The position numbers and the translations under genes are program-made. Of a stretch of 49,536 bases of DNA, positions 16,801-24,641 are shown in pieces. The stretch is from Myxococcales bacterium UBA5297. GTDB lineage: Bacteria > Myxococcota > Myxococcia > Myxococcales > UBA5297. The DNA is taken from assembly GCA_002408385.1 (NCBI GenBank), contig DHSB01000179.1, positions 75,413 to 124,948 of the forward strand, given 5' to 3'. Position 1 is the first letter of the stretch, and each line of letters opens with the position of its first letter. The notes beneath the pieces were generated by a model. The model was not told the origin of the DNA, did no database searches, and worked only from the letters and a program-made list of their open reading frames with translations.

Positions 16801-17086
16801 TATTCATGCCCGCCACGCGGGCCGCCGAGACGGCGGCGTTGATCCGCCTCCACGGGATACGCCGCCGAGGGTTTCCCGACGGATCTCGACCGCTCGGCGG
16901 CCCCGCGATGCTGCGCATCGATGCCTGGAGGGCAGGCGGCAATGCCCCAGGCTGTCCCTAGCTTGGCAGCAGGGGGGTTCGATGCGACTCGCGAGCGCGG
17001 CCTCGCGTTCTCCAGGTCGCAGTTCCAAGCAACGGGCGCAGCGCCCGCTCGCTGCTCGACCAGCCGGCGAGGAGTAGCGCCCCGCG

Positions 17087-18307
17087 ATGTTCGGCGAAGA
17101 GGGCCATCGGGAAGCGACGCCAGCGGCGGGGCCCAGTCGGGAGCTGTCCGACGCGGCCCGCGACTTCTCGTCGCGGCTGCGCGCCGAGGTCGGCGTCGGG
17201 CTCGAGCCGGGTCACGAGCTCGAGCTCATCGAGAACGGGCGCGTCTTCGACGAGATGGAGCGGCTCATCGCGCAGGCCCGCTCGACCGTGCACCTCGCCC
17301 AGTACATCTGGCGCCCGGGCGAGGCCTCCGACCGCGTGCTGGCGGCCCTGTCCGAGCGCGCGCGCGCCGGCGTGGTCTGCCGCGTCCTCATCGACTCGGT
17401 GGGCAGCCGCGGGCGCTTCAAGCCCGCGCTGCTCGCGCGCCTGAAGGCCGGCGGCTGCCAGGCGCGGCTGTTCCACCCGTTGATCTGGCCTTCGCTGCGC
17501 ACGCTGACGATGCGCAACCACCGCAAGCTGCTCGTCGTCGACGGCGAGGTGGCGCTGACCGGCGGCTGGTGCATCTCGGACAGGTGGCTCGGCGACGGGC
17601 GCAGCGCCCGAGCCTGGCGCGACACCAACATCGGCGTGCGCGGCCCGGCCGTCGCGCAGATGCAGATGGCCTTCGAGCACACCTGGATCACCGCGGGCGG
17701 CGCCTGGCTGTCGCCGCGCGACTTCGCCGCCGGGCCGGCGGCGCGGCAGGGAATCCTCGCCGCCTTCGTCCCCAGCGACGGGCGCCGCGAGGCGGCCGGC
17801 GAGAGGCTCGCCCACGCCTTCATCGCTGCGGCGAGGCGCCGGCTGTGGATGGCGAGCGGCTACTTCGTCCCCGACGACCGCCTCGTCGCGGCGCTCGGGG
17901 CCCGGGTCGCCGCGGGCGCCGACGTGCGCATCCTCGTGCCCGGGCCGTTCCACGACCTGCCGCTGGTCCGGGTCGTCCAGCGCTCGAGCTACCCGGACCT
18001 GCTCGAACGCGGGGTGCGGCTCTGGGAGTACCAGCCCTCGATGATGCACGCCAAGGCGTTCGTCGCCGACGGCTGGCTCTCGATAGTCGGCTCGCTCAAC
18101 CTCGATCCGCAGTCGCTCAACACGCTGGCCGAAGGCTCGATAGTCTCGGCCTCGCCCGATCTCGGCGCCGCGCTCGAGCGCAGCTTCCTCGCCGATCTCG
18201 AGCACTCGCGGGAGCTGACGAGCTCCGGCTCGCCGTGCTCGGCGTTCTCCTGGAGCACGCGCGTCGTGCGCAACGCGCTCTACGGCCTGGGGCGAGCCCT
18301 CCGCTGA
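17087..18307 (+). CDS. phospholipase D-family phosphatidyltransferase (cardiolipin synthase-like)
   Basis: A 406-residue protein with two HKD motifs: NHRKLLVVDG followed by TGGWCISDRW (about residues 145-165), and MHAKAFVADGWLSIVGSLNLD (split over about residues 320-340). This two-HKD plan is that of bacterial cardiolipin synthases such as ClsB. It would join two phosphatidylglycerols, or PG with another donor, at the inner-membrane face. There are no N-terminal membrane helices, as in ClsB and unlike ClsA. It stands alone; the nearest GAGGAG is 12 nt before the ATG, somewhat far. A phospholipase D role cannot be excluded. Confidence 0.85.
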   Translation: MFGEEGHREATPAAGPSRELSDAARDFSSRLRAEVGVGLEPGHELELIENGRVFDEMERLIAQARSTVHLAQYIWRPGEASDRVLAALSERARAGVVCRVLIDSVGSRGRFKPALLARLKAGGCQARLFHPLIWPSLRTLTMRNHRKLLVVDGEVALTGGWCISDRWLGDGRSARAWRDTNIGVRGPAVAQMQMAFEHTWITAGGAWLSPRDFAAGPAARQGILAAFVPSDGRREAAGERLAHAFIAAARRRLWMASGYFVPDDRLVAALGARVAAGADVRILVPGPFHDLPLVRVVQRSSYPDLLERGVRLWEYQPSMMHAKAFVADGWLSIVGSLNLDPQSLNTLAEGSIVSASPDLGAALERSFLADLEHSRELTSSGSPCSAFSWSTRVVRNALYGLGRALR

Positions 18308-18436
18308 GACGTCCCGGCGCTCGCAGATGCGGGGAAGAGCCCGCGTCCCGAGCGCTCCCCATGCAGCGGCCAGAACTGTCGCCATCGTTGCGGTGGAGAC
18401 GGGTCGGCGGGTCTGCGGAGACGAGAGCTCAGCCCC

Positions 18437-18643
18437 ATGCCAGTCCTTCAGTGGGAACGCATTCGGTCGGAGACCAAGACGGAGACCGGCGCCAGCGTCG
18501 CCGACGGCTCGAGAATCGAGCGCGCCCGGGTGCCCGGCGGATGGCTCGTGCGGATGAGCACGCCGGGCGGCAACGGCGGAGGCGCGAGCGGCGTGGTCCT
18601 GGTGTTCGTCGCGGACTGCGGCGAGGAGTGGCGGGAGAGTTAG
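18437..18643 (+). CDS. small protein with ARVPGGWLV motif
   Basis: A 68-residue protein with an N-terminal MPVLQWERIRSETKT, a central RARVPGGWLVRMS, and a C-terminal LVFVADCGEEW. This arrangement (Trp near the start, a VPGGWLV strand, then FV-D-x(3-4)-W near the end) recalls a widespread family of tiny uncharacterised bacterial proteins of about 60-70 residues. The function is unknown. The start lacks a strong ribosome-binding site. It lies 129 bp after the phospholipase gene and may be read with it. Confidence 0.55.
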   Translation: MPVLQWERIRSETKTETGASVADGSRIERARVPGGWLVRMSTPGGNGGGASGVVLVFVADCGEEWRES

Positions 18644-18659
18644 GAGTTTGGGTTGGTAG

Positions 18660-18758
18660 GGGCGCACGGCAATGCGCCCGGCCCGGCAGGCCCCGGTGTT
18701 GGTATTCGCGGCGTCGCGCGGCCGCTCGGCGCGCTTGGGGGCGCATGGCGATGCGCCC
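18660..18758. repeat. two C-type palindromes
   Basis: GGGCGCA/TGCGCCC at 18660-18679 (loop CGGCAA) and GGGCGCAT/ATGCGCCC at 18739-18758 (loop GGCG). The first is preceded by GGTTGGTAG, as in family B. A third copy lies at 32854-32873 and a related one inside 4061-4080. Confidence 0.7.
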
Positions 18759-18781
18759 GGCCTGAAATCGGGCTCCTGCTC

Positions 18782-18806
18782 AAGCCGGCACGAAGGCCGT
18801 GCCCTC
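18782..18806. repeat. D-type palindrome copy 3, diverged
   Basis: AGCCGGCACGAAGGCCGTGC then CCTCC, a variant of the D core with one arm changed. It lies just past the stop of the M1-like gene on the opposite strand. Confidence 0.55.
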
Positions 18807-18820
18807 CGTTCTCGAGCCAG

Positions 18821-20635
18821 CTACGGCCCGGTGCCCCCGGGGGGCGGCTTTGCCGGCGCTGGCGCAGCAGGCGCGACGGGCATCGCGCCGCCAAAGGCGG
18901 CTCCGAGCTGTTCGAGCAGCGCCTTGGTCGCCGGGTCGACCTGCATGCCGGACTGCTGGAGGGCGTCGGCGAAGTTGCGCGGCCCGCCCACGTCCTCGTC
19001 GCCGTGGAGCTGGCGCATGTAGCGCTCGTACAGCTCGAGGGCGGCCTGGGCCTTTGCCGGCGCCACCGCGGCCGTGGCGAGCAGGACGCCGTCGGACGAG
19101 ATCTCGCCGAAGAAGTTGTCCTTGTAGTGGCGGCGCAGCGCGACGAAGAAGAGCTTGTCGCCCGCGAGCTTTCGCAGCCGGTCGTAGTAGAGCGCGCCCT
19201 TGCCGTTGAGCAGGCCGACGATCTCGGCGCGCCCGCCGAAGTCGCCGATGGGCCGGTCGACGCTCGCGTCACGCCCGCCGAGCATCCGGTAGAGGTTGTA
19301 GGCGTCGCGCACCTGGCTGCGCAGCAGCTCGTTGGCAGCCTTCTTCCCCCGGCGCATCTCGATGTAGAGGAGGGCGCTGTAGGTCGCCAGCGGCTCGTCG
19401 AGCACCGGCCGCTCGCGGCTGTTGGAGCCGACGACCCCGCGCCACCATTGGTGCGCGACCTGGTGGGCAATGACCATCTCGAGCACCCCGTCGTTCACCT
19501 TGCGCGGATCGGGGACGAACATCGCCATCGAGGTGGCGAGCCCGGGATCGGTGAGCATCGTCGAGGCGAAGACCAAACCCGGATACGCCAGGCCCTCGAC
19601 CCCGCCGTGCAACGGCGCGGAGGCCAGCTCGAGGTCTGCCCAGGGGTAGGGCCCGAACCGCTCGGAGAAGTGCTGGACCGACCGCTTGGCCACGTCGAGC
19701 AGCTTGCGCGGCTGCTCGCCCTGCCCTTCGGGCGCGAGGACGCGGATGCGCACCTTGCCGGCGGTCGCCCTCTGCTCCTTGAACCCCTGGCCCGCGAAGA
19801 GCGCAAAGCCCCGCACCGCGGCGGCGACCCGCGTGCTGCGCCGCCGTCCGTCCTTCTCCGGCGTCTGGCCGATCTCGGTGCCCGTGCCGGCGATCTGGAA
19901 GTCGGGCGCGGCGACGATGGAGACGGTGTAGTTGGCCAGCGGGCCCCAGCCCGGCTCGCCCCGGCCCGGCTCGGTGGCGACCTCGGGGGTCCCGGCCTCG
20001 TAGCGGACGAGCTCGGGGAAGAAGCCGGCGAGGTTGTAGGCCGTGCCCGCGTGGCCGAAGACGCCATGGTCGGTGCGCTCGTCCATGGCCGCGGCGCCGG
20101 CCATGAACGCGAAGGCCTGCTGCATGAGCTGCGCGTCCGAGCGCAGGCCTTGGTTGGAGAGGTCGGGGATGCGGGCCTCGAGCTCGAGCTCGACGACGGC
20201 CCGCGCTCCGGCGGCGAGCGGCGGCTGGAGATCGACCCGCAAGGTGCCGTTGCCCAGGGCGCTCGCCTCGGCCGGGTTCCCATCGCAGCTCACCTTGCCG
20301 ACGGTCACCGCCGGGCCGGCGCCCGAGTCGAGGAAAGGCGCGTTGGCCGGGATGCGAAAGAAGACCTCCTCGGTGGCCTGCGCGGGCGACAGCACGACCT
20401 GGACGCGCCCGCTGAGCCGGTGCCCCTCGGTGTCGAGCGCCAGATCGAGCCGGTAGCGAGGCAGCGCCTGCAGGCCGCCGACGGCCTTCTCGACCGCGGC
20501 GCGCTGCCCCGGCAGAAGGCTGGCCGCCAGGACCTCGATCTCGGGATCGGGCGCCGGCCCCTCGCCGGGAGCGGAGGGGGTCGCGGGCGCCGCGGCCAGG
20601 CAAAGAAGGAGGGCGGCGACGGTCGGCGAAGGCAT
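18821..20635 (-). CDS. M1-like (gluzincin) peptidase homologue with catalytic Glu replaced by Gln
   Basis: A 604-residue protein. A signal peptide (MPSPTVAALLLCLAAAP...) implies export. A beta-sandwich N-domain as in M1 aminopeptidases leads to the gluzincin domain. The motif there is AHQVAHQWW, where HExxH would be expected: the codon is CAG, so the general base Glu is Gln. The two zinc His remain, and the third ligand is the Glu of DEPLATY, exactly 18 residues after the second His. The GAMEN-like region is GGVEG. Zinc binding is likely; peptidase activity is doubtful. The start is set by AGGTGA about 6 nt before the ATG and by the signal peptide; the frame is open further upstream. The C-terminus is Ala/Pro-rich. 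Confidence 0.85.
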   Translation of the reverse strand: MPSPTVAALLLCLAAAPATPSAPGEGPAPDPEIEVLAASLLPGQRAAVEKAVGGLQALPRYRLDLALDTEGHRLSGRVQVVLSPAQATEEVFFRIPANAPFLDSGAGPAVTVGKVSCDGNPAEASALGNGTLRVDLQPPLAAGARAVVELELEARIPDLSNQGLRSDAQLMQQAFAFMAGAAAMDERTDHGVFGHAGTAYNLAGFFPELVRYEAGTPEVATEPGRGEPGWGPLANYTVSIVAAPDFQIAGTGTEIGQTPEKDGRRRSTRVAAAVRGFALFAGQGFKEQRATAGKVRIRVLAPEGQGEQPRKLLDVAKRSVQHFSERFGPYPWADLELASAPLHGGVEGLAYPGLVFASTMLTDPGLATSMAMFVPDPRKVNDGVLEMVIAHQVAHQWWRGVVGSNSRERPVLDEPLATYSALLYIEMRRGKKAANELLRSQVRDAYNLYRMLGGRDASVDRPIGDFGGRAEIVGLLNGKGALYYDRLRKLAGDKLFFVALRRHYKDNFFGEISSDGVLLATAAVAPAKAQAALELYERYMRQLHGDEDVGGPRNFADALQQSGMQVDPATKALLEQLGAAFGGAMPVAPAAPAPAKPPPGGTGP

Positions 20636-20885
20636 GGAGGTCACCTCGAGAGCGGACGAGGGCTCGATGCTACGATCCTTCCTCGTCCACCGACCAGGAG
20701 CGGGCGGCCTCGGCTTGACCGGCTCGACCCGGGCAGCTAGTAGGTCGGCGCGATCAGATGCCCAAGGCGCGCCGGCCCCGTCGACGAGCAGGGAGCCGGA
20801 CAAGCCGCGGCAGCCACGCCCGACGAGGCGCGGACCTTGCGGAAGCCGTAGGACCAAACTCGGTACGAACCTGCAGACAGCCCTC

Positions 20886-20905
20886 GGCTCGCGAGGCAGC
20901 GAGCC
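20886..20905. repeat. hairpin upstream of lipoprotein gene
   Basis: GGCTCGC/GCGAGCC, a 7-bp stem with 6-nt loop, about 60 nt upstream of the lipoprotein ATG. It is the only structure I see in the 329-bp gap between the divergent M1-like and lipoprotein genes; it could lie in the leader of the latter. Confidence 0.35.
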
Positions 20906-20964
20906 TTCTGCGAACGACAGGATGCTCGCCTGCCTGGCGACACGACCAACCTCCAGGAGTCGTC

Positions 20965-21576
20965 ATGAACCGCGCGCCGCTCACCGCCCTCGCCCTCGCC
21001 CTCGCCCTCGCCCTCGCCCTCGCGGCCTGCCCGAAGCAACAGGACGCCGCACGCCCGAGCTACGCCGGCCCGCCCAAGGCCTTCAAGCTGCTCTCGACCG
21101 TGGAAGAGGCCGAGTCCGCGAGCCGCTCCGAGAAGCGCGAAGACCTCTTCGTGCAGAGCGAGACGGGCGCGCCGACGCCGGTCGTGGTGGCGGCCGGCCA
21201 GATAGGTCCTCTCTCTCGCCAGGGGGCGCGCGCTCAGCTCTTCGGCGACGAGGCGGGCACTCGAGGCTGGGAGGTCGACAACTTCGTCCTTCTGGAGATT
21301 GGCGACGAGAAGGGCGAGATCCAGAAGCGCGTCGCCATCGGCTACCAGCAGGGCGCCACGCTCGGCTCGGAGCTCATCGACACGGTCGGCCGCATGAAGT
21401 TCTCCTTTGAGCCGGGCGAGGTCGAGCTGTCGAGCCTGCTGCCGGCCGACCAGCCGTTCACCATCAAGGCGACCGCGCTCGATGTCGGCGGGGTCGGTCG
21501 CGTCAGCGACCTCTACCTGATCCTCTCGCCCGGCAGCGCTGGGACGGTGGACGACGACGACCTGCGAAACCAGTGA
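20965..21576 (+). CDS. lipoprotein of unknown function with repeat-encoded signal peptide
   Basis: A 203-residue predicted lipoprotein. The signal core is (Ala-Leu)6 followed by AAC, with Cys at residue 22. The mature part has no family I recognise: a polar helix-like start (TVEEAESASRSEKRED) and beta segments such as FSFEPGEVELSSLLP and VSDLYLILSPG. The C-terminus is acidic. AGGAG lies 6 nt before the ATG. Its stop overlaps the start of the acetyltransferase gene (GTGA), a sign of coupled translation. Confidence 0.75.
   Translation: MNRAPLTALALALALALALAACPKQQDAARPSYAGPPKAFKLLSTVEEAESASRSEKREDLFVQSETGAPTPVVVAAGQIGPLSRQGARAQLFGDEAGTRGWEVDNFVLLEIGDEKGEIQKRVAIGYQQGATLGSELIDTVGRMKFSFEPGEVELSSLLPADQPFTIKATALDVGGVGRVSDLYLILSPGSAGTVDDDDLRNQ
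20986..21021 (+). repeat. hexanucleotide repeat (GCCCTC)6 inside a signal peptide
   Basis: Six perfect tandem copies encode Ala-Leu pairs in the hydrophobic core of the lipoprotein signal. Slippage would keep the frame and only lengthen or shorten the core. Confidence 0.85.
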
Positions 21577-22070
21577 GACGGCGCCTCGAAAGCCACCTCG
21601 ACCTCGATGCCCTCGTCGGCGTCCCGGCCGACGAGGGCTCGTTCGACACCATCGTCCACTGCGTGCGCGAGGCGCCCGACTACTTCCACCGGGCGCACGG
21701 CGCGACTCCGGCCGAGCGGCTCGCCTCCGACAGGCTCGCCAACGCCGTCGCCGACGAGCGGGTGCATTTGTACGTTCTTACGGGGCTGTCCGGCGAAGCC
21801 GCGGGCCTGCTCGAGGTCGCGGTCGATACTCCGGCCCCCGGCGAAGCGACCATCGTGCTGCTCGCGCTTGCCCAGCGCCTTCGCTCGAAGGGCCTGGGCA
21901 CAAGGGTCGCGCGCGCGCTGTTGTCCCACCTTCGCCAGGCGGGGCTCGGTCACGTCAGGCTGGGGGTCCTGCAGGGCGAGACTGCCGCGATGGAGTTCTG
22001 GTCGTCGCTCGGGTTCTGGCACGGCGAAACCGCCGATGGGGTGATGCTCTTCGAGCTCGCCCTGTCCTGA
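21573..22070 (+). CDS. GNAT-family N-acetyltransferase
   Basis: A 165-residue enzyme. The acetyl-CoA-binding motif A is RLRSKGLGTRVARALL (R-x-x-G-x-G), preceded by the strand TIVLLALAQ, and motif B is AMEFWSSLGFW. It would transfer acetyl from acetyl-CoA to an amine. The substrate is unknown; the fold fits small-molecule or N-terminal acetylators. The GTG start overlaps the upstream lipoprotein stop by 4 nt, so it is part of the same operon. No strong ribosome-binding site is needed if translation is coupled. Confidence 0.82.
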   Translation: MRRRLESHLDLDALVGVPADEGSFDTIVHCVREAPDYFHRAHGATPAERLASDRLANAVADERVHLYVLTGLSGEAAGLLEVAVDTPAPGEATIVLLALAQRLRSKGLGTRVARALLSHLRQAGLGHVRLGVLQGETAAMEFWSSLGFWHGETADGVMLFELALS

Positions 22071-22125
22071 GCGGCTCGGAATGGAGAGCCACCACTCATG
22101 TCCCGGATTTGCTGCACGCTCAGAA

Positions 22126-22290
22126 GGTGTCGCGAGATCTCCTCGAGCTCGGCCCGCCCCCTCCGGATCACCTCGAGCGAAGTCGAGGGGTCCTTCGACT
22201 CCGCTCCCGCCGCTCGCGCCTCGGGAGCCAGGCCCAGAGTGAGCGGAACCGGATGGAGACGAAGAGAGTGTTCTCGACGCCTCTTCAGCC
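22126..22290. repeat. dispersed intergenic repeat, family A copy 5
   Basis: Contains TCCTTCGACTCCGCTC, CCCAGAGTGAGCGGA and the tail TTCTCGACGCCTCTTCAG. Its 3' part overlaps the presumed start of the next lipoprotein gene, so that gene's N-terminus may be repeat-derived. Confidence 0.6.
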
Positions 22291-22778
22291 TGGCCGTGCT
22301 GCTGCTGCTGGCGGGCGCCTGTGAGCGGCGCACCCCCGAGCCCGATCGCGGGCCGATTGAGCCAGCAGGCGACGCTGTGGTCGCTGCCGTCGCCCCCGAG
22401 CCGGTGCGAATCCCCGAGGGCTGCGCGATCAACCTCTCGGGTCGCTACCGCGCCCAGGCCGATGCGAGCTTTCGCTATCTGATCGATGACGACGGCGAGA
22501 GCCTGCGCGCGACGCTGCAGGCCACCGACGCGGGATCGGGCCCGGCGCCTCGCCTTGAGCTGGCGCGCACGCCCGAGGGCTTCGTGGGCAAGGTCGTCGC
22601 CGAAGCGCTCACCGCGGGCGGCCAGCGCTGTCCGGTCCACTACGAGGCGCAGATCACCGCCTGCCGCGCGGGCGAGGTGGTCGTGCGCTCGCAGCACGCG
22701 GTCTCGATAGACGAGAGCTGCCGTGTCCTGGACTTCGAGCGCGCCGCCGCGAGCGACACCGTCCTGCTGCGCGAATAG
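22239..22778 (+). CDS. lipoprotein of unknown function
   Basis: A 179-residue predicted lipoprotein. After a basic stretch (WRRRECSRRL) the hydrophobic core LFSLAVLLLLAGAC ends in a lipobox. The mature part has Pro-rich spacers, then GCAINLSGRYRAQADASFRYLIDDDGESLR and later strands, consistent with a small beta-barrel or lipocalin-like fold. The family is not recognised. Four Cys in the mature part could form disulfides. The start is uncertain: no ATG is in frame close to the signal, and the GTG at 22239 lies inside a family A repeat. The thiolase-like TtcA gene begins 9 nt after its stop. Confidence 0.65.
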   Translation: MSGTGWRRRECSRRLFSLAVLLLLAGACERRTPEPDRGPIEPAGDAVVAAVAPEPVRIPEGCAINLSGRYRAQADASFRYLIDDDGESLRATLQATDAGSGPAPRLELARTPEGFVGKVVAEALTAGGQRCPVHYEAQITACRAGEVVVRSQHAVSIDESCRVLDFERAAASDTVLLRE

Positions 22779-22787
22779 GAGCTGTGG

Positions 22788-23702
22788 ATGAGCCGACTCG
22801 AGGGGCGCCTGCTGAACGAGGTGGGGCGGGCGATCGAGGCGTACGAGCTGATAGCCGAAGGCGACCGGATCCTCGTCGGGGTCTCGGGCGGCAAGGACTC
22901 GCTGACGCTCCTGCACCTGCTGGAGAAGCTGCGGCGGCGCGCGCCGGTGCGCTTCGAGCTCGTCGCGGTCAACCTCGACCAGGGCGCGCCGGGGTTCGAC
23001 CCCGAGCCGGTGCGCGCCTACCTCGCGGGCCTGGGGGTCGAGCACCACATGCTGCGCGAGGACACCTTCTCCATCGCCAAGCGGCTGACGCCGCCGGGAA
23101 AGACCTACTGCTCGGTCTGCTCGCGGCTGCGGCGCGGCATCCTCTACAACACGGCGGTCGAGCTGCGCTGCAACAAGATGGCGCTCGGCCACCACCGCGA
23201 CGACCTGATCGAGACCCTGCTGCTCTCGGCGCTCTTCTCCGGCTCGCTCAAGTCGATGCCCGCGAAGCTGGTCGCGGACGACGGGCGCAACACGGTGATC
23301 CGGCCGCTCATCTACTCGAGCGAGGAGCGGATCCGCGCCTATGCCCTCGAGCAGCGGCTCCCGGTGCTGCCTGCGAGCCCGTGTGCCGAGGGCGAGAACC
23401 TGCAGCGGGCGCGGGTCAAGCAACTGATCGCGGACCTGGCCAAGGAGCACCCGGCGGTACCGGGCAACCTGCTCAACGCGCTCCAGAACGTCGTGCCCTC
23501 GCACCTGCTCGACCCGTCGCTCTCCTCGACGCGCGAGGGCGCCCGGTTCAAGGGCGCGGCGCCCCGCACGGCGGGACGAGCCCCAAAGCATGAGCTTGCC
23601 TCGGCGCAGCCCGCCACTCCGCCTCAAGCCGCGGGCGCGGAACCCTCGGTAGAGGCCGCGGTCGGCGAGGGCCCGAAGAGCAAGGCGAGTACCGCCGCGT
23701 AG
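22788..23702 (+). CDS. ttcA: tRNA 2-thiocytidine synthetase TtcA
   Basis: A 304-residue cytoplasmic enzyme. The PP-loop is SGGKDSLTLLH at about residues 34-44. The iron-sulfur Cys pair is YCSVC (CxxC) at about residues 107-110, and a further Cys lies in the SPCAEGENLQR segment that matches the third TtcA Cys. The ALGHHRDDLIETLL segment is typical of the family. It thiolates C32 of tRNA using ATP. The last 40 or so residues are an Ala/Pro-rich tail beyond the usual family length; its coding end overlaps the convergent membrane-protein gene by 79 bp. The ATG has TAGGAG 6 nt upstream, shared with the lipoprotein stop. Confidence 0.9.
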   Translation: MSRLEGRLLNEVGRAIEAYELIAEGDRILVGVSGGKDSLTLLHLLEKLRRRAPVRFELVAVNLDQGAPGFDPEPVRAYLAGLGVEHHMLREDTFSIAKRLTPPGKTYCSVCSRLRRGILYNTAVELRCNKMALGHHRDDLIETLLLSALFSGSLKSMPAKLVADDGRNTVIRPLIYSSEERIRAYALEQRLPVLPASPCAEGENLQRARVKQLIADLAKEHPAVPGNLLNALQNVVPSHLLDPSLSSTREGARFKGAAPRTAGRAPKHELASAQPATPPQAAGAEPSVEAAVGEGPKSKASTAA

Positions 23703-24514
23703 GCGAGCATGCTGACGAGAAGCTCGAGAAGGTGCGGGCCTCTCAGCGCCGCGGGCAACCAGTAGGCCTGCAGCATGTGGAAGCCTCCGACCGCGACGAA
23801 CAGCGCGGGGCCGAGCCCGGCCCAGAAGCGGCGGCGCCCGCCCGTGGACAGGGCGATCACGGGCCCGCAGGCGACCAGGAACACGAGGCTGCGGGCGGCG
23901 AGGGTCGGGAGGATCTCGCTCCACCCCGGCTGCTTCATCTCGAGGAGCCCTTCGCGGTACCAGCGCTCGATGAACGGCTGCACGGCGAGCCCGCACACGA
24001 GGTAGATCGCCGGGAAAGCCGCCCAGGCGCCCGCCAGGCGAACGCCGAGGGAACGAGCGCCGCGGGCGACGAGGAGCGCGGCCCGCGCTCCCAGGCGATC
24101 CCCGTCTTCACTCCTGCCCAGGAACGCGAGCGGAATCGCCAGCAGCGCGCTCGCCGGCAGGTAGACGACGAGGGTGAAGGCGACCCCCGCGTCGGCGGCG
24201 ACGCCGCTGGTCATGAAGATGCGGGCCTCGAGGGCGTTGTTGACGAAGGTGGCCGCGTAGACGAAGAGCGCGAGGGCCGCGGCGCGAAAGGCCCAGGACG
24301 CGCGCAGACCCGCGGCGAGCGGCGCCAAGGCGGCCGCCAACAGCAGCACCGACAGCATCATCCAGAGCATCAGCTTCTCGGCGGTAACTCCGGCCGGGAG
24401 AGCGGGGACGCCGATCCCGAAGGCCTTGGCGAGCGCATCGCCAAGCCCCATCCCGATCTGGAAGAGGGCTGCACCGGCGAGGACGAGGAGCAAGGGGCGG
24501 AGGAGCTTGGGCAT
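23624..24514 (-). CDS. integral membrane protein, about eight helices, unknown function
   Basis: A 296-residue protein with hydrophobic segments near residues 5-24, 45-68, 73-95, 108-130, 155-176, 205-223, 229-250 and 262-281. The pattern is Ala/Leu-rich and carries no motif I recognise. Charged loops (ERWYREGLLEMKQPGWSEI) separate helices five and six. It could be a transporter-like or regulatory membrane protein. The ATG at 24514 has no clear ribosome-binding site. The 3' end overlaps the end of ttcA on the other strand. It is divergent from the PQQ-propeller gene across 127 bp. Confidence 0.7.
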   Translation of the reverse strand: MPKLLRPLLLVLAGAALFQIGMGLGDALAKAFGIGVPALPAGVTAEKLMLWMMLSVLLLAAALAPLAAGLRASWAFRAAALALFVYAATFVNNALEARIFMTSGVAADAGVAFTLVVYLPASALLAIPLAFLGRSEDGDRLGARAALLVARGARSLGVRLAGAWAAFPAIYLVCGLAVQPFIERWYREGLLEMKQPGWSEILPTLAARSLVFLVACGPVIALSTGGRRRFWAGLGPALFVAVGGFHMLQAYWLPAALRGPHLLELLVSMLAYAAVLALLFGPSPTAASTEGSAPAA

Positions 24515-24602
24515 ACGAGGCTTCTAGCAAAACGCAAACTGCTGGTGCCATCGCCGGCCCAGCCCGACCCGGCCCGAGCGCAGGCTGTCGCGGCCAGGGT
24601 GC

Positions 24603-24608
24603 TATACT
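24603..24608 (+). promoter_or_regulatory. possible -10 element for the PQQ-propeller gene
   Basis: TATACT stands out in GC-rich DNA 34 nt before the ATG. No good -35 lies 16-18 nt upstream, so the promoter is only a suggestion. Confidence 0.3.
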
Positions 24609-24641
24609 CTCGACAAACCCAAATTCGAAAAGGGGGCAGCA

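Noticed and set aside
18653..20740. A 695-codon rightward open frame
   Set aside because: Antisense shadow of the M1-like gene; no recognisable domain and no ribosome-binding site.
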